Source of the DNA: Chromatiales bacterium
Lineage (GTDB): Bacteria; Pseudomonadota; Gammaproteobacteria; UBA6429; Thiohalophilaceae
Assembly: GCA_027070385.1 (NCBI GenBank)
Contig: JALXDW010000283.1
Span: 1 to 5,552 of the forward strand
Length of the DNA: 5,552 bases
Direction of reading: 5' to 3'
In this document: positions 1 through 5,375 of the stretch, piece by piece
Position numbering within the stretch: the stretch's first letter is position 1
Layout of the letters: each line of letters starts with the position of its first letter
Position numbers and translations under genes: made by a program
Notes under the pieces: generated by a model
What the model saw: the letters and a program-made list of their open reading frames with translations, nothing else
The model's database searches: none
Told to the model about the DNA's origin: nothing

Positions 1-115
1 GACTTATCTGGATATTTTCAACATCACCCAGCTCATTCAAGGCCTTCTCGATTGCGGAAACACAGCCTCCACATTTCATTCCTTCAATTGAAAACGTTAA
101 CATGCTATTAGACAT
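1..115 (-). CDS. Heavy-metal-associated (HMA) domain protein, N-terminal part (CopZ-like chaperone or copper P-type ATPase)
   Basis: The first 38 residues are visible before the gene runs off the left edge. They contain the HMA metal-binding loop GMKCGGCV, with Cys15 and Cys18 as the Cu(I)-binding CxxC pair, followed by the start of the first helix (SAIEKALNELG) and the next strand (VENIQI). This is the ferredoxin-like fold of PF00403. The start at 115 is chosen because a strong AGGAGG (128-123) lies 7 nt upstream; a second ATG at 103 is worse placed. No signal peptide is present, so the protein, or at least its N-terminus, is cytosolic. Known family roles are Cu(I) delivery to a copper exporter, or the regulatory N-terminal domain of that exporter; the visible part cannot separate the two. 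It is divergent from the HDOD gene and close to the copper-oxidase cluster, which supports a copper role. Confidence 0.85.
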   Translation of the reverse strand, partial: MSNSMLTFSIEGMKCGGCVSAIEKALNELGDVENIQIS

Positions 116-331
116 CTCTTTTCCTCCTCTTTTAGTTATGACATTCACGTAGGTAAATCCCTACAGATAAAAACCATCTTACCCCATATTTATACTTCTG
201 GGAGTTGTATTATTTATTAGTAACTTATTCTATCTATTTAGTTCTATACTCAATTAAAATTATTACCTATTATATTAGGATTACACACCGTACTGTATCA
301 ACCATGTTAAGATAAAGGAATTCATTAAACT
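116..331. promoter_or_regulatory. Divergent intergenic region between HMA and HDOD genes, with short palindromes
   Basis: This 216-bp AT-rich spacer must hold the promoters for both divergent genes. Visible features are the AGGAGG of the HMA gene (128-123), a GTAGG-N6-CCTAC dyad (149-164), a CCCA-N12-TGGG dyad (183-202), and a near-palindrome CCTATTATATTAGG (266-279) that overlaps a possible -10 hexamer TATATT (271-276). A TATACT hexamer sits at 245-250. No convincing -35/-10 pair with 17-bp spacing was found for either strand, and no CueR-type operator was recognised. The palindromes are candidate operators only. The HDOD gene has a weak AAGGA (315-319), 12 nt before its ATG. Confidence 0.35.
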
Positions 332-1204
332 ATGTCCCTGACACCTGATTCGTCCCTGACACCTGACTCACTTTTAAACAGTAACACCGAACTTGTTTCA
401 CTCCCTGAAATTGTTTTTCAACTTAATGAAATGGTTAACGATTCTAATTGCAGTGCAGCCGATATTGGTGAGGTCATCAATAAAGATGCCGGGCTAACAA
501 TGCGCTTACTCAAAATTGTTAACAGCCCCTTCTATGGTTTTCCTTCCTCTATTGAAACCATTTCGATGGCCATCACCGTCATAGGGATTCGCCAATTACG
601 CGATCTGGTCTTTTCAACTTGTGTTATCAGCAAATACAGTAAAATACCGTCTGATATATTAAACCCTGATAGTTTCTGGTCACATAGCATTGCCACTGCA
701 ACCACTGCACAACTGATAGCAAAAAAAGTAAACCTGTCAAACAGCGAATATTTATTCACCTGTGGCATATTGCATGACATTGGCCTGTTAATCATGGCAC
801 TCGCTGCACCCGCAACAACCCGCCAAGTATTAGAACTATCTAAAGACTCCAATAAGCCTAGCCATGACCTGCAACTAAATGTATTTGGTTTTAGTCAGGG
901 AGAGCTAGCAGCTGCACTGATACGCAAATGGCGTCTGCCAGACTCCTTTATTGAACCGATTGAACTACAACAGACAAATAAAGTTGCAACTCATTACCCA
1001 ATGGAAACCGCCATCTTAAAAGTTGCTAATGTCATTAGCAATATGCAGGAAAATACAGCCCTGACAGGGGACAACCAGCTTATTCATCCGGGTACACTTG
1101 AACTACTTGGTCTGCACAAAGATGACCTCAATGAAATTAGCGATGAAACACAAGCAAAATTACAGGCCATGTTAAGTGTACTTTATACCCGTCAGGCTGC
1201 ATGA
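332..1204 (+). CDS. Stand-alone HDOD-domain protein (signalling/regulatory)
   Basis: This 290-residue soluble protein has no signal peptide and no added receiver, GGDEF or EAL domain. Residues about 20-215 match the HDOD family (PF08668). The sequence shows LPEIVFQLNEMV (24-35), DAGLTMRLLKIVNSPFYG (52-69), ITVIGIRQLRDLV (81-93), FWSHSIATATTAQLIA (115-130), GILHDIGLL (145-153) and an FGFSQGELAAALIRKWRLP segment (185-203). In most HDOD proteins the FG.sH segment carries a His; here Gln189 takes that place. HDOD proteins are mostly non-catalytic relatives of HD phosphohydrolases that act in signalling, motility or stress control; the target here is unknown. The first 13 residues are two copies of SLTPDS encoded by an 18-bp tandem repeat, and the family match begins only after them. 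The RBS is weak (AAGGA, 12 nt away), but no better start exists before the domain. Confidence 0.9.
   Translation: MSLTPDSSLTPDSLLNSNTELVSLPEIVFQLNEMVNDSNCSAADIGEVINKDAGLTMRLLKIVNSPFYGFPSSIETISMAITVIGIRQLRDLVFSTCVISKYSKIPSDILNPDSFWSHSIATATTAQLIAKKVNLSNSEYLFTCGILHDIGLLIMALAAPATTRQVLELSKDSNKPSHDLQLNVFGFSQGELAAALIRKWRLPDSFIEPIELQQTNKVATHYPMETAILKVANVISNMQENTALTGDNQLIHPGTLELLGLHKDDLNEISDETQAKLQAMLSVLYTRQAA
334..369 (+). repeat. 18-bp tandem duplication at the start of the HDOD gene
   Basis: Two adjacent 18-bp units, 334-351 and 352-369, both begin GTCCCTGACACCTGA and differ at one base (T versus C at unit position 17). The first unit begins with the G of the ATG start codon, so the repeat encodes SLTPDS twice without shifting the frame. 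The unit's GTCCCTGACACC core resembles, from memory, the termini of REP/RAYT-type palindromic elements found in many gammaproteobacteria; that resemblance is unverified. Confidence 0.85.
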
Positions 1205-1210
1205 ATGTAA

Positions 1211-1236
1211 CATTGCCCGCCTGTTCTCCGGCAATG
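1211..1236. terminator. Dyad between convergent HDOD and DUF302 genes, possible bidirectional terminator
   Basis: CATTGCC (1211-1217) and GGCAATG (1230-1236) form a perfect 7-bp stem with a 12-nt loop. They lie between the HDOD stop codon (1202-1204) and the DUF302 stop codon (1238-1240) in a 33-bp convergent gap. The position fits a shared terminator. Neither side has a proper U-tract, so it may be weak or act together with Rho. Confidence 0.45.
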
Positions 1237-1237
1237 A

Positions 1238-1621
1238 TTAAAGAGCATCCCGCACACGTTCCAAACGTGCTTTTACTTCAGCAGCCAGTTCAGCCACACC
1301 TTCTTTTTCAACTAAGGTTAAAACAGCTGATGGATCCATAAACGCCACTGTAATCTCTCCATTTTCCTCTTCCCGCACCAAAACATTGCAAGGCAACAAT
1401 AAACCAATATCAGGCTCAGCTGTGATTGCCTGATTTGCCAGTACCGGATTACACGCACCCAGAATAGTATAAGGACGCTTATCAATATCCAGTTTTTTCT
1501 TCATCACCGCTTTAACATTTATTTCTGTTAAAACACCAAAGCCTTCTTTTTGTAACTCCTCGGTTACTTTTGCTATCGCCTCATCAAAACTGCCCGAAAA
1601 TGTTGTGCTAAATCCGTACAT
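1238..1621 (-). CDS. DUF302 domain protein
   Basis: This 127-residue protein, with no signal peptide or membrane segment, matches the DUF302 family (PF03625). Diagnostic pieces are [18 protein letters not shown] (27-44), the ILGACNP block (53-59) and the [10 protein letters not shown] block (75-84). It has only two cysteines, Cys57 and Cys78, each inside a conserved block, which makes them candidates for a metal- or redox-related pair. The C-terminus (103-127) is a charged helix. The start is supported by AGGAG (1632-1628), 6 nt upstream. It lies 46 bp after the cytochrome c gene on the same strand and is probably co-transcribed. The family has no settled biochemical function. From general knowledge, DUF302 genes often occur near metal-resistance or sulfur-redox genes, which agrees with this setting but does not give a reaction. 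Confidence 0.88.
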   Translation of the reverse strand: MYGFSTTFSGSFDEAIAKVTEELQKEGFGVLTEINVKAVMKKKLDIDKRPYTILGACNPVLANQAITAEPDIGLLLPCNVLVREEENGEITVAFMDPSAVLTLVEKEGVAELAAEVKARLERVRDAL

Positions 1622-1652
1622 TTTTATCTCCTGATATAAATTTAAAATTATT

Positions 1653-1667
1653 CACCATTATATGGTG
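1653..1667 (-). other. Small hairpin directly after the cytochrome c stop codon
   Basis: CACCAT-TAT-ATGGTG is a perfect 6-bp inverted repeat with a 3-nt loop, abutting the stop codon of the cytochrome c gene (1668-1670) and 20 nt before the DUF302 Shine-Dalgarno. On the transcript it is followed by AATAATTTT, so it could be a weak terminator, an mRNA 3'-end stabiliser or a processing site. The stem is short and may be chance. Confidence 0.25.
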
Positions 1668-2165
1668 TTAACGCTTATTAATTTCAAGCCAGTTTGTATA
1701 AATTTCTTCGGGCCATTTTGACTGGATCCAGGTTAATATCGCATCCATTTCCTGTCGTGATAATTTCCCCTCCCAGGAAGGCATATCACCCCCCTTATCA
1801 ATCGAGCCCTTTGCGATAATTGATAAAAGTAATTTTTTTGAATGATGCCAGGCATGGCCACTGCCATTTAATGGTGGTGGCTTTAATTTGCCATCAGGTT
1901 TGCGTTTGCGCCAATCTGGTGTTCCTTCGGCATTTGCTCCGTGACATTCAGCACAATTCTGTTTATAAAGTTTTCCACCTAAGGCAATTTTTGAAAAATC
2001 AAAGTCAGCTTGTGAAGCAGGTACTACCTCAGCCTGACTGATTGCGGGCTTCTCAGAAACAGTCTTATTTTCACTCACAGTCGATTGTTGACTGACAGCG
2101 GATTCTTCTTTTGAACAGGATACGAGTAATACACTGATAAAAAAAATACCAACAACTTTCTTCAT
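1668..2165 (-). CDS. Lipid-anchored monohaem c-type cytochrome
   Basis: The 165-residue precursor has a short lipoprotein signal (KKVVGIFFISVLLVSC) with lipobox LVSC and Cys17 as the lipidation site. A Ser/Glu/Ala-rich linker (18-55) follows, then one cytochrome c domain. The haem site is CAECH (71-75): Cys71 and Cys74 are the attachment residues and His75 the proximal ligand. Met128 in GGDMPSW is the likely distal ligand, so this is a class I type. The C-terminal helix is LSRQEMDAILTWIQSKWPEEI (135-155). It is expected at the periplasmic face of a membrane. AGGG (2176-2173) lies 7 nt before the ATG. The neighbouring periplasmic multicopper oxidase suggests it passes electrons to or from that enzyme, or links it to the respiratory chain; this is inference. 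A strong terminator lies just upstream, so its expression may depend on readthrough. Confidence 0.93.
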   Translation of the reverse strand: MKKVVGIFFISVLLVSCSKEESAVSQQSTVSENKTVSEKPAISQAEVVPASQADFDFSKIALGGKLYKQNCAECHGANAEGTPDWRKRKPDGKLKPPPLNGSGHAWHHSKKLLLSIIAKGSIDKGGDMPSWEGKLSRQEMDAILTWIQSKWPEEIYTNWLEINKR

Positions 2166-2190
2166 TTTATTTCCCTGTCTTAAATTTTAT

Positions 2191-2221
2191 AAAAAAGCCG
2201 GGCTCCCTAAGGCTCCCGGCT
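2191..2221 (-). terminator. Rho-independent terminator after the Met/Cys-rich protein gene, inside the cluster
   Basis: On the minus strand a GC-rich 7-bp stem, AGCCGGG paired with CCCGGCT (2221-2215 and 2202-2196), encloses a 12-nt loop and is followed by an uninterrupted T-run (2196-2191). This is a textbook intrinsic terminator. It starts 13 bp after the stop codon of the 2235-2756 gene. The next gene's Shine-Dalgarno begins about 15 bp beyond the T-run, so it separates the oxidase/barrel/Met-rich genes from the cytochrome c/DUF302 genes. Confidence 0.9.
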
Positions 2222-2234
2222 AACACTACTAAAA

Positions 2235-2756
2235 TTACATTTGGTGCTTGCTATGATCCATTTTTTTAGCATTCCCCGGGCCGGATGACCAGCCTTTTGG
2301 TTTACCGCCACAACGTGCCCAGGTGGCATTATCCACCATGACAATACCACGAGTGGCTTTTGCACATTGTGTAGCAAGGGTATCCTTACTTGAAGTGGCT
2401 TCCATGGCATATTTACCATCAAAACCGGCTTCGCGACCTTTACCACTGGCTGGTAAAGCAGAGAGACGCTTGAGTTTCATGTTTGCACTTGCTGTGGCTG
2501 CTTTTTTGTAGTTCATTTTACTACCACTCATGCCACCACACTTCATGCCTTCTTTCATTTTACCCATACTCATGCTGCTTTTTTTCTTTTTACCCATATC
2601 CATACCACCACCGCATTTCATGCCACTGGACTTTTTAGAGCCCATGTTCATTTTGCTGTGATCCATTTCCATCTCAGCTGCAATCGCACCCGTACTAAAA
2701 GCCATGGTTGCAACTAAAACAGCACTTGTTGTCAGTAATTGTTTCATCGTTTTCAT
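2235..2756 (-). CDS. Secreted Met/Cys/His-rich metal-binding protein of unknown family
   Basis: The 173-residue precursor has a Sec signal peptide (MKQLLTTSAVLVATMAF..., cleavage near AIAA, residue 26-27). The N-terminal half (28-82) is low-complexity, rich in Met, Lys, Gly and Ser. It carries two GMKCGG motifs (45-50 and 70-75) with MDMG and MSMG steps between them. MDHSK occurs twice, at 31-35 and near the C-terminus at 166-170. The middle and C-terminal part (90-160) looks folded and includes Cys131 and Cys149 around the segment ATRGIVMVDNATWARCGG. Met, Cys and His clusters of this kind bind Cu(I)/Cu(II), so a periplasmic copper-buffering or chaperone role is inferred; I do not recognise the folded part. 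AAAGGA (2770-2765) lies 8 nt before the ATG and overlaps the barrel gene's stop codon, suggesting translational coupling. A second in-frame ATG at 2747 is possible but less well spaced. Confidence 0.85.
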   Translation of the reverse strand: MKTMKQLLTTSAVLVATMAFSTGAIAAEMEMDHSKMNMGSKKSSGMKCGGGMDMGKKKKSSMSMGKMKEGMKCGGMSGSKMNYKKAATASANMKLKRLSALPASGKGREAGFDGKYAMEATSSKDTLATQCAKATRGIVMVDNATWARCGGKPKGWSSGPGNAKKMDHSKHQM

Positions 2757-2768
2757 AATTAAAATCCT

Positions 2769-3959
2769 TTATCGTTTAATATAGCCATGTTCAAGGCCAA
2801 GGATAGATTTACGTTCACCAATATTATCGTTAAACATACTATCGAAGCTGAATGAAATACCTACCTGGTAAGTATTGTCACTGCCATCACCCAGACCTGA
2901 ACCATAACTGGTGTGTTTAACCTGTGCGAGTAAATCAACCCCTTGCCCTAATGTATAAACAAAACTGGGTGCAATACTCCATTGTGTTGCATTGGCAACG
3001 TCTGAATAGTCTTTGTAAGCTGCCGTTAATGCCGCTTGCCAACGCGTTAATAACTTGGGCCGACCGGTATAACGGATACTTGCGACCAGACTGGTTGATG
3101 CCGCTCTTGCACGATTTGACGATGCATTTGTATTGCTATTCACAATATCTGCTGAAGTAATAGTACCAGCTCCATCAGTACTGATTGCCTGCACCCCCAT
3201 CGACCAGTTCTTAGCTGGATTCATGTTCAGGTTAAATTCAATACCGGCAATGATAGCGTTAATACGATCTTCGCCGCTTGTTAGCTGAACTTTCTGGCTA
3301 TCGAGACTGATACCTACATGACGAATCCATTTAACATAGCGTAAGTCTTCAGGTTGTTCATACACATAGTTTAAACCATAACTGTCTATGCCATCGGGGG
3401 CTGTTGTAAAGCTACTACCATTACGTCGTGTTCCAACCCAACCACCAAAGCTTTGTAATTTTTTATCAAAAAAATCAAAACTGACCACTTTACCGTAGAC
3501 ACCATCATAATCCTGCTCATTGGATGACGCATTGGCAACATGCGTATAATCTAACAAGTCATCATCACGCAGAGTCGGGAATTCAATAATAGTATTGCGT
3601 AATCGGGTTCGACCCACAGTGACAGCGAAATCCTTGTTCCAGTAAAAAGCATTGAGTTGCTGGAATTTAACGCCATCATCGTTTTCTTTCATGCCTATAA
3701 CTGCACCGGCAACACCCCCATCATAAACACGTTTATCAAAACGTGCTAAAAAGGCAGAGTCTTCCAGATTAATTTCATCTTCTTTGGTTTTATTCGTATC
3801 CCAGTCATAATTGTCCAGGGTTGTCATTACTCGACCACCTAAAGTAATTCTTGGCATTACTTCACGGTCGACTTCCAATGCCATTACCTCTGTTGCAATC
3901 ATTGTCGATGACAAGATGCCTGAGATCATGGCAGCCATAACTAAATTTTTACGTTTCAT
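2769..3959 (-). CDS. Outer-membrane beta-barrel (porin-like) protein in the CopB/PcoB position
   Basis: The 396-residue precursor has a Sec signal peptide (MKRKNLVMAAMISGILSS..., cleavage likely after VMA, residue 27). The mature part begins LEVDREVMPRITLGGRV and is built of alternating-residue strands ending in aromatic or amphipathic pairs, for example FAVTVGRTRLRN, GLNYVYEQ, IAGIEFNLNM, SMGVQAIST, WSIAPSFVYTLG and YQVGISFSFDSMF. This is typical of a bacterial outer-membrane barrel. It has no cysteine and no N-terminal Met-rich region. I do not see the usual CopB/PcoB sequence blocks, so it is a porin-like protein of unassigned family rather than a clear CopB. The last strand is followed by a polar tail (ERKSILGLEHGYIKR), unusual for a barrel that normally ends in Phe. 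An upstream in-frame ATG at 4046 would overlap the oxidase gene and add a non-signal leader; the start at 3959 has a good RBS. Confidence 0.85.
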   Translation of the reverse strand: MKRKNLVMAAMISGILSSTMIATEVMALEVDREVMPRITLGGRVMTTLDNYDWDTNKTKEDEINLEDSAFLARFDKRVYDGGVAGAVIGMKENDDGVKFQQLNAFYWNKDFAVTVGRTRLRNTIIEFPTLRDDDLLDYTHVANASSNEQDYDGVYGKVVSFDFFDKKLQSFGGWVGTRRNGSSFTTAPDGIDSYGLNYVYEQPEDLRYVKWIRHVGISLDSQKVQLTSGEDRINAIIAGIEFNLNMNPAKNWSMGVQAISTDGAGTITSADIVNSNTNASSNRARAASTSLVASIRYTGRPKLLTRWQAALTAAYKDYSDVANATQWSIAPSFVYTLGQGVDLLAQVKHTSYGSGLGDGSDNTYQVGISFSFDSMFNDNIGERKSILGLEHGYIKR

Positions 3960-3965
3960 GTGCTT

Positions 3966-3969
3966 CTCC
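3966..3969 (-). promoter_or_regulatory. Ribosome binding site that fixes the barrel gene start
   Basis: GGAG (3969-3966) lies 6 nt before the ATG at 3959, directly ahead of a classic signal peptide (MKRKNLVMAA). This places the start 29 codons inside the longest open frame. Confidence 0.8.
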
Positions 3970-3996
3970 AAATTCTTGTGCTGATTGAACCTTGAT

Positions 3997-5289
3997 TTAT
4001 TGATCTGTCGATACAGAAGGAATGTAAGTGGGTTCAAAATCTTCATATGCCAAAACCGTTAACATACCACCGGGATAGATCCCGTTATTACGTGCATGTA
4101 CCGTTTTATGATCATGCCATGTCCAGAAACCTGGATTATCACCGTACACCATCACATCGTAGGTAGAACCTGGTTCAACATGAATCGTATTCATCTTGCG
4201 GGGTTCAGGTAAGTCATTACCATCCATCGCAACCCACCAGAAGTCATGCCCATGTAAGTGCATATGATGGCTCAAACCACTGGCATTGATTAAACGCACC
4301 CGAATCCATTCTCCTTGTTTGATACCAATACGCTTGGTTGCAGGATAAGATTTACCATTAATCATAAAGAAGTTAGGCTCAACCTTGACACCGGATGAAC
4401 GACTTTGTAAATAAGGTGCAACATATTCACCACTTTCAACAGCCTGTTTAAATTCTTTATAGTCTTTAAAGAAGCCATGTGTTTTATAGTCGAGTAAACC
4501 TTTGGACATAAGCAGGTTTACTTCCTTCATACCTTCCAGCAAACCATTCATTTCTTCACGAATAAAGTTGGTATCCATTGCTTCCAGCATTAAAGTGTAG
4601 TCACGAGTATATGGGAAACGTTTTTTAAGGGGTTCATTTTTACGATGAATAATAAATGCACCATGCATTGCCGAGGCCGCATGTAAAGGAGTACTCCAAT
4701 GGCAATGATACCAACGTGTGCCGCTTGGTTTCGCCTGGAAACGATAAACAAAGGTATCACCCGGATGCACAGGATCCTGCGTGACCATTGGCACACCGTC
4801 CATTGTGTAAGGCAAGACAATGCCATGCCAGTGAATAGTATGCATTTCTTCGGTACGGTTGGTGAAATTTACCTGAACCCAGTCACCTTCGGTGACATGA
4901 AATTCAGGCCCGGGAACCTGACCATTAAAGGCAAATACGTGCGTTACAATGCCCGGCAAGATTTCATGTTTGACAATTTGCACATCAATATCAAATACCT
5001 TGTATTTCACATCATTAGGTGATGGTGAACCAGGTGGCTCAATAATATTGCCCGGTTTCATTTTATGGTTTTCCATAAACATCATCGAACCATAATTTTC
5101 ACCCGCCATACCACCATGCATGGAGTGATCCATTTCTTTGGCTTTTGCTGCTATCGGTGCAACTACGGCTGCCGCTGCTGTTCCAGTTGCGGCCATTGCA
5201 CCACGTAAAAAATTACGACGCTTGTTATCTTCAACCACTGGTTGTGCTTCAACTTCGTTCGTTAAAGACTTGTCTTTATTTGAGCTCAT
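3997..5289 (-). CDS. Tat-exported two-domain multicopper oxidase, type-1 copper in domain 1 only (type C-like)
   Basis: The 430-residue precursor has a twin-arginine signal (KRRNFLRG, 23-30; hydrophobic run to AKA, 50) and a Met/His stretch MDHSMHGGM (53-61). Two cupredoxin domains follow. Domain 1 carries H150, H153 and H155 (MHTIHWHG), then H195-C196-H197 (WYHCHW) with H203 and M208, which gives a complete type-1 site plus half of a trinuclear cluster. Domain 2 carries H341, H344 and H346 (HHMHLHGH), then H392-D393-H394 and H398 (WHDHKTVH). Asp stands where a classical three-domain oxidase has the type-1 Cys, and C196 is the only cysteine in the protein. The trinuclear site should form between subunits, as in two-domain oxidases and NirK. 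In a copper cluster the likely role is periplasmic Cu(I) oxidation with O2 as acceptor. At 430 residues it is shorter than CopA/PcoA (about 600). A TTG at 5307 is in frame, but the ATG at 5289 has the RBS. Confidence 0.93.
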   Translation of the reverse strand: MSSNKDKSLTNEVEAQPVVEDNKRRNFLRGAMAATGTAAAAVVAPIAAKAKEMDHSMHGGMAGENYGSMMFMENHKMKPGNIIEPPGSPSPNDVKYKVFDIDVQIVKHEILPGIVTHVFAFNGQVPGPEFHVTEGDWVQVNFTNRTEEMHTIHWHGIVLPYTMDGVPMVTQDPVHPGDTFVYRFQAKPSGTRWYHCHWSTPLHAASAMHGAFIIHRKNEPLKKRFPYTRDYTLMLEAMDTNFIREEMNGLLEGMKEVNLLMSKGLLDYKTHGFFKDYKEFKQAVESGEYVAPYLQSRSSGVKVEPNFFMINGKSYPATKRIGIKQGEWIRVRLINASGLSHHMHLHGHDFWWVAMDGNDLPEPRKMNTIHVEPGSTYDVMVYGDNPGFWTWHDHKTVHARNNGIYPGGMLTVLAYEDFEPTYIPSVSTDQ

Positions 5290-5296
5290 CAAATAT

Positions 5297-5300
5297 CTCC
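5297..5300 (-). promoter_or_regulatory. Ribosome binding site that fixes the multicopper oxidase start
   Basis: GGAG (5300-5297) is 7 nt before the ATG at 5289. It lies downstream of the alternative TTG at 5307, so the shorter product starting MSSNKDKSL is favoured. Confidence 0.75.
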
Positions 5301-5375
5301 ATAACAATCAATTAGAGTTTTTTTAAAAATTAAAAACATGTCGCCATTCATGCAAGATGAACAGCTAAAGAGATG

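Noticed and set aside
116..331. CueR/MerR-type operator upstream of the HMA gene
   Set aside because: No dyad with the CCTTCC/GGAAGG-like arms or a 19-bp spaced promoter was found on either strand.
532..852. Minus-strand open frame of 106 codons inside the HDOD gene
   Set aside because: It is fully contained in a well-supported HDOD coding frame on the other strand and shows no recognisable domain.
2769..3959. Naming the barrel gene copB
   Set aside because: Only the position agrees. The Met-rich leader and typical CopB sequence blocks are absent.
3960..4046. Longer version of the barrel protein starting at 4046
   Set aside because: It would overlap the oxidase gene and add a 29-residue leader before a typical signal peptide. 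The ATG at 3959 has GGAG 6 nt upstream and begins the signal peptide directly.
4699..5022. Plus-strand open frame opposite the multicopper oxidase
   Set aside because: It is antisense to conserved copper-ligand motifs and its translation has no recognisable features.
5290..5307. TTG start of the multicopper oxidase at 5307
   Set aside because: The Shine-Dalgarno GGAG lies downstream of it, correctly spaced for the ATG at 5289.
5327..5355. Possible promoter for the oxidase: TTGCAT (5355-5350), 17 nt, TAATTT (5332-5327) on the minus strand
   Set aside because: The spacing is right but the -10 matches the consensus poorly, and the region is simply AT-rich. An operon promoter beyond the right edge is as likely.
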